From Hyphomicrobium nitrativorans NL23 (GTDB taxonomy: Bacteria > Pseudomonadota > Alphaproteobacteria > Rhizobiales > Hyphomicrobiaceae), in assembly GCF_000503895.1 (NCBI RefSeq), contig NC_022997.1:620001-684000 (forward strand): a stretch of DNA of 64,000 nt, read 5' to 3'. A program made the translations under genes and the position numbers. A model generated the notes under the pieces. That model was not told the DNA's origin, did no database searches, and saw nothing but the letters and a program-made list of their open reading frames with translations. Within the stretch, counting starts at the first letter, position 1. Each line of letters opens with the position of its first letter. Positions 60,565 to 64,000 of the stretch are shown piece after piece.

Positions 60565-61992
60565 ATGGTGCGCCCTTCTCTCATCGCGGCGGCGTGTGCG
60601 CTGTTCGTGGCCGCTTCCGGTCTCAGCTCTGCGTCGGCAGAGCCGGACGAGGTGCGGCTCGCGCAGCGGTGGACGCCGCTTACGGGCATCTTGCCGCCGG
60701 AACGCGAGGTTCGCGATCCGGGGCCGGAAACGGGATCGCTGGATCGGGCGGTCCCGGCCGAGGCGGCTGAAGCTCCCGATTCAAACGTGCAAACGGGGCG
60801 CCGCCTTCTGCAAGCGGCGCTTGTGCGCGTGGTGACGGACGGCCAGCCGCATGGCGGGCTCGACGTGCAGTCGACGCTCGTCGATGCGGATCTTGCCCAA
60901 GCGCTGGGCCTTGGCGAGCAGCGCGGCGCGATGGTGACCGATGCGTCGTCGAGTTCGGCGCGAGGCGCCAACCTGCGTATCGGCGACGTCATCCAAAGGG
61001 TGGGATCGCATAGCGTTGCGGGGCCGAATGGGCTGCATCAGGTTTTGCGCGAGAGTTCGCCGGACGATCTGGTGACGGTCGAGGTCTGGCGGGCCGGGGA
61101 AGGCGCGGCGGATCTGAAGCAGTTTCTGATGGATCGCGCCGAGGCGGGCAATGTCGGCGCGGCGGCCAGCCTCGGGCGCCTGTTATCGCTTGGGCTCGTG
61201 CTCGGTCCGCGCAATCCGGCCGAAGCGGCGCCGTATTATCTGAAGGCCGCAGAGGCCGGACATCTCGCGTCCATGACGCGTTATGCGCTGTTCGCCAAGG
61301 ACGGCGTCGGCGTTCCGAAGGACGAGGCGGTCGCTGCGCGCTGGTTCCGTAAGGCTGCGGATGGCGGACAAGACGCGGCGATGACCAATCTTGGCGGGCT
61401 CTATGAAGCCGGGCTCGGCGTGAAACAGGACGATGCGGAGGCGGCGCTTTGGTATCGCCGCGCCGTGGAGAAGGGCCACGTGTTCGCCAATTACAGGCTC
61501 GGCTTGCTCTACGAAGCGGGCCGTGGGGTCGGCCGGGATCATCAGGAGGCGGCGCGGCTGTTGCGGGCTGCGTCCGACGGGGGGCTCAGCGAGGCGACCT
61601 CGTGGCTCGCGGACAAGTACGCGCAAGGGCGCGGAATTCCGAAGGACGAAGCGGAGGCCGCGAAGTTGAACGCGGTGGCGGCGGATCAGGTGCGCCGGGC
61701 GGCGAACCGCGGAAATGCGGTGGCGACGTTCAACCTCGGCATTCTCTACAGGCTCGGCAAGGGGGTGCCGCAGAGCGATACGGAGGCGGCCTACTGGGTC
61801 GTGAAGTCGCTGAGGCTCGGTGACCGCTATCTCGTGGCCGAACTGATGCGCAATCCGGATGTGCTCGCGATTGCCGACCGGAAGTGGTTGCAAGGGGTTT
61901 TGCGCGACGAGGGGACGTACAAGGGGCCGATCAACGGGACGTTCTCGCCAGATGTGCGTGCCGCGATGGACGCGCTCGCCAATCCGGCGTAA
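60565..61992 (+). CDS. secreted PDZ and SEL1-repeat protein
   Basis: A 475-residue protein. The signal peptide is MVRPSLIAAACALFVAASGL, cut near residue 25. Residues about 75-185 resemble a PDZ domain (LGLGEQRGAMVTDASSSSAR, ANLRIGDVIQRVGSHSVAGP). Residues about 190-425 are six to seven SEL1-type TPR repeats (AAPYYLKAAEAGHLASMTRY, AARWFRKAADGGQDAAMTNL, AALWYRRAVEKGHVFANYRL). The end (GTYKGPINGTFSPDVRAAMD) is a PG-binding-like motif. It is likely periplasmic, perhaps linked to peptidoglycan; the partner is unknown. Confidence 0.82.
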   Translation: MVRPSLIAAACALFVAASGLSSASAEPDEVRLAQRWTPLTGILPPEREVRDPGPETGSLDRAVPAEAAEAPDSNVQTGRRLLQAALVRVVTDGQPHGGLDVQSTLVDADLAQALGLGEQRGAMVTDASSSSARGANLRIGDVIQRVGSHSVAGPNGLHQVLRESSPDDLVTVEVWRAGEGAADLKQFLMDRAEAGNVGAAASLGRLLSLGLVLGPRNPAEAAPYYLKAAEAGHLASMTRYALFAKDGVGVPKDEAVAARWFRKAADGGQDAAMTNLGGLYEAGLGVKQDDAEAALWYRRAVEKGHVFANYRLGLLYEAGRGVGRDHQEAARLLRAASDGGLSEATSWLADKYAQGRGIPKDEAEAAKLNAVAADQVRRAANRGNAVATFNLGILYRLGKGVPQSDTEAAYWVVKSLRLGDRYLVAELMRNPDVLAIADRKWLQGVLRDEGTYKGPINGTFSPDVRAAMDALANPA

Positions 61993-62003
61993 GCGCCAAC
62001 GCT

Positions 62004-62167
62004 TGTCATCCCGCCGTCATGGCGGAGCCATGCTTCGCATGGACCGACGGCGAATGCGCGGAGCGCCGCGCCGGGACCAAGCGAAAGCTTCTACCGCAAA
62101 ATATCGTGTCTTCGACCAGTCTTGCGCTGGGTCCCGGATCGGCGCTATCGCGCCGTCCGGGATGACA
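62004..62167. repeat. 164-bp element with inverted ends containing a family 2 palindrome
   Basis: The ends TGTCATCCCG (62004-62013) and CGGGATGACA (62158-62167) are perfect inverted repeats. Inside lie a CCGCC/GGCGG hairpin, the CCATGC/GCATGG hairpin and, at 62133-62161, the palindrome also seen at 26667-26695. It has no coding capacity. It looks like a composite REP or MITE-like extragenic element. Confidence 0.6.
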
Positions 62168-62180
62168 GTTGGGGTTTGCG

Positions 62181-63386
62181 TCAGGCGGCTTCCGCGCGGG
62201 GCGACTTGTTCATGCTGTCGGTGATGACCGCCATCGCGGCCTGTACGCCGCCCTTCTTGTGCGGGATGCCGGCCAGCTCAAGGCTCATCTCGACGCCCGT
62301 GAGGGCGCCCATGACCGTGAGGTCGTTGGTGTCGCCAAGATGACCGATGCGGAATGCCTTGGTCGCGAGCTTGTTGAGCCCGGTGCCGAGCGAGATGTCG
62401 AAGGTGTCGAGCGCGAGCGCGCGGAGCGCATCTGCGTTGTGGCCTTCGGGTACGAGCACCGTCGTCACCGCCTGCGAGTAATACTTCGGGTCGCGGCAGT
62501 TGATTTCGAGGCCCCAGGTGCGCACGGCTGCACGTGTTGCCGCCCCGAGGCGGGCATGGCGCGCGAAGACGTTGTCGAGGCCTTCCTCGTGCAGAAGTTT
62601 GATCGCTTCGTCGAGGCCGTAGAGCAGGCCGGTGGCCGGCGTGTAGGGGAAGAAGCCGTTCGCGTTGTTCGACAGCATGTCGTCCCACGAGAAATAGGAG
62701 CGCGCCAGCTTCGCGGTGCGCGAGGCGGCGAGTGCCTTCTCCGAGACGGCGGTGAACGAGAGGCCCGGCGGCAGCATCATGCCCTTCTGCGAGCCGGAGA
62801 CCGTCACGTCGATGCCCCACTCGTCGTGGCGCAGGTCGGCGGTGCCGAGACCGGAGATGGTGTCGGTCATGAAGAGAGCCGGATGATCGGCGGCGTCGAG
62901 TGCGCGGCGGATCTCTTCGAGCGGCGTCATGCAGCCCGAAGACGTCTCGTTGTGCACCACGCAGACGGCCTTGATGAGCCGGTCCGTGTCGCGGCGCAGA
63001 TGCTCTTCGATCTCAGCCGGATCGGCGCCGATGCGCCAGTCGGTCTGGATGACCTCGGCGCGGAGGCCCAGGCGGTCCGCCATCTGCTTCCAGAGCACGG
63101 CGAACTGGCCGGTCTCGACCATCAGCACGCGGTCGCCGGGCGAGAGCGTGTTGGTGAGGGCGGCTTCCCAGGCGCCGGTGCCGGACGACGGGTAGATGAT
63201 CACGGGCCCCGTGGTCTTGAATATCGTCTTGATGCCCGAAAGGACGCTTTTGCCGAGCTTCTGGAAGTCGGCGCCGCGATGGTCGAGCATCTGCCGCGAC
63301 ATGGCGGAGAGCACGCGCTCGGGCACAGGTGTGGGTCCGGGAATCTGCAGAAAATGCCGCCCAGGGCGGCGAGGCGCGTTCGACAT
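62181..63386 (-). CDS. sgaA: serine-glyoxylate aminotransferase
   Basis: A 401-residue class V PLP aminotransferase that converts serine and glyoxylate to hydroxypyruvate and glycine, a step of the serine cycle for C1 assimilation. PGPTPVPERVLSAMSRQMLD starts the fold, PSSGTGAWEAALTNTLSPGD binds PLP phosphate, and the Schiff-base Lys is in VTVSGSQKGMMLPPG. The ATG at 63386 is chosen, with AGGGG upstream; an in-frame ATG lies at 63407. The order and sequence fit the methylotroph enzyme rather than alanine-glyoxylate or phosphoserine aminotransferase. Other serine-cycle genes are not in the window. Confidence 0.9.
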   Translation of the reverse strand: MSNAPRRPGRHFLQIPGPTPVPERVLSAMSRQMLDHRGADFQKLGKSVLSGIKTIFKTTGPVIIYPSSGTGAWEAALTNTLSPGDRVLMVETGQFAVLWKQMADRLGLRAEVIQTDWRIGADPAEIEEHLRRDTDRLIKAVCVVHNETSSGCMTPLEEIRRALDAADHPALFMTDTISGLGTADLRHDEWGIDVTVSGSQKGMMLPPGLSFTAVSEKALAASRTAKLARSYFSWDDMLSNNANGFFPYTPATGLLYGLDEAIKLLHEEGLDNVFARHARLGAATRAAVRTWGLEINCRDPKYYSQAVTTVLVPEGHNADALRALALDTFDISLGTGLNKLATKAFRIGHLGDTNDLTVMGALTGVEMSLELAGIPHKKGGVQAAMAVITDSMNKSPRAEAA

Positions 63387-63604
63387 CTTGTCGTCCCCTA
63401 TGTCCACGACTCGCTGCGTAGCGGCCGCGGATCCTCGGGAGTGGGAACTCCGAGAAGGGAGGGCCTCTCTATTTTATGGTTCGTCCGCGCGAGACGGAGG
63501 CACCTATAGGAGTGACACCGGATGCCGTCAAGGGCGATCGCTGGGCCCGGAACGCGGGGTGCCCGCTCCTTTTCGTCCTGGTGGCGGCGCCTTTGCCAAA
63601 AGTC

Positions 63605-64000
63605 CTATTCGCCGGGTTTGGCGGCAGCCGCGAGGTAGTTAACGTCAATGTCGTCCGTCAGGCTCCAGTCGTCCCGGAAGGGGCTGTAGGCCATGCCACG
63701 GAAACGGGGCGCGGACAGGCCCGCCGCCGCAAGGTGCCCTGCAAGTTCGTCCGGTGTGACGAAGCGGTCCCACTGGTGGGTGCCGCGCGGCAGCCAGCCC
63801 AGCACGTATTCGGCGGCGACGATGGCCAGTGCGTAGGATTTCGCCGTGCGGTTGAGGGTGGAGAGAACGATGATCCCGCCGGGGCGGACGAGCCCCGCGC
63901 AGGTCCGGACGAAGGCGCCCACATCCGGGACGTGCTCCACGACTTCGAGCGCGAGGACAGCGTCGAACGTTTCGCCCGCGGCCAGCAGGCTTTCCGCCGT
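63605..64000 (-). CDS. ubiG: ubiquinone biosynthesis O-methyltransferase, 5' end beyond the window
   Basis: The visible C-terminal 131 residues contain FDAVLALEVVEHVPDVGAFV, PGGIIVLSTLNRTAKSYALA, VAAEYVLGWLPRGTHQWDRF and a DDWSLTDDIDVNYLAAAAKP tail, all hallmarks of UbiG. This enzyme does both O-methylations of ubiquinone synthesis. The stop is TAG at 63605. The N-terminal SAM-binding part lies past the right edge. It is on the same strand as sgaA, 218 bp away. Confidence 0.93.
   Translation of the reverse strand, partial: TAESLLAAGETFDAVLALEVVEHVPDVGAFVRTCAGLVRPGGIIVLSTLNRTAKSYALAIVAAEYVLGWLPRGTHQWDRFVTPDELAGHLAAAGLSAPRFRGMAYSPFRDDWSLTDDIDVNYLAAAAKPGE

Overview
The window looks like a chromosomal segment of a high-GC alphaproteobacterium of the order Rhizobiales (Hyphomicrobiales). 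A methylotroph of the Hyphomicrobium type is the best guess. Reasons: a PHB locus (phaB, phaA, divergent phaR), the lptCA-lptB-rpoN-ptsN block, a seven-gene Mrp antiporter operon, alphaproteobacterial gene neighbourhoods such as uppP/GST/queG/SDR, and a serine-glyoxylate aminotransferase of the serine cycle. The genus is an inference. There is no rRNA, CRISPR array, prophage, integrase or insertion sequence. The only RNA gene seen is tRNA-Leu(CAG).

Layout. 1-5.1 kb: two methyltransferases, glyoxalase II, a DUF985 cupin and a large NYN-domain protein. 5.2-8.2 kb: PHB synthesis. 8.2-13.3 kb: an EAL protein with a degenerate GGDEF, a small membrane protein, ribosomal protein L32, MtgA with a long acidic extension, and farnesyl diphosphate synthase. 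13.3-13.9 kb: two small genes whose products both end their N-terminal part in a double-glycine leader-like motif. 14-18.2 kb: IspG, a GNAT enzyme and the zur-znuC-znuB zinc operon. 18.7-26.5 kb: an unrecognised 1090-residue membrane/coiled-coil protein, a secreted VWA protein and an autotransporter built on a 21-residue repeat. 26.7-27.2 kb: infC with an AUU start. 27.4-33.8 kb: surface polysaccharide genes, with the flippase frameshifted. 34-39.8 kb: a coiled-coil secreted protein, an SDR, QueG, GST, UppP and PtsN. 40.5-46.1 kb: RpoN, LptB, a fused LptC-LptA and an RNase D-like exonuclease. 46.4-52 kb: Mrp Na+/H+ antiporter A-G, with A frameshifted. 52-55 kb: an alpha-oxoamine synthase and an SDR. 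55.2-61.9 kb: tRNA-Leu, an NDUFA9-like protein, a TPR protein, coaBC, dut with a basic tail, cysK and a PDZ/SEL1 protein. 62-64 kb: serine-glyoxylate aminotransferase and the 3' end of ubiG.

Most genes are ordinary housekeeping or envelope genes. The parts that look least described are the double-glycine peptide pair, the 1090-residue protein with an internally duplicated domain, the 21-residue-repeat autotransporter, the LptC-LptA fusion, the histone-like tail on dUTPase, and two families of short palindromic repeats. One of those families has two identical 51-bp copies 17 kb apart. No complete multi-gene novel system with all its expected partners could be demonstrated. All calls come from reading the sequence and its translations; no database search was run.
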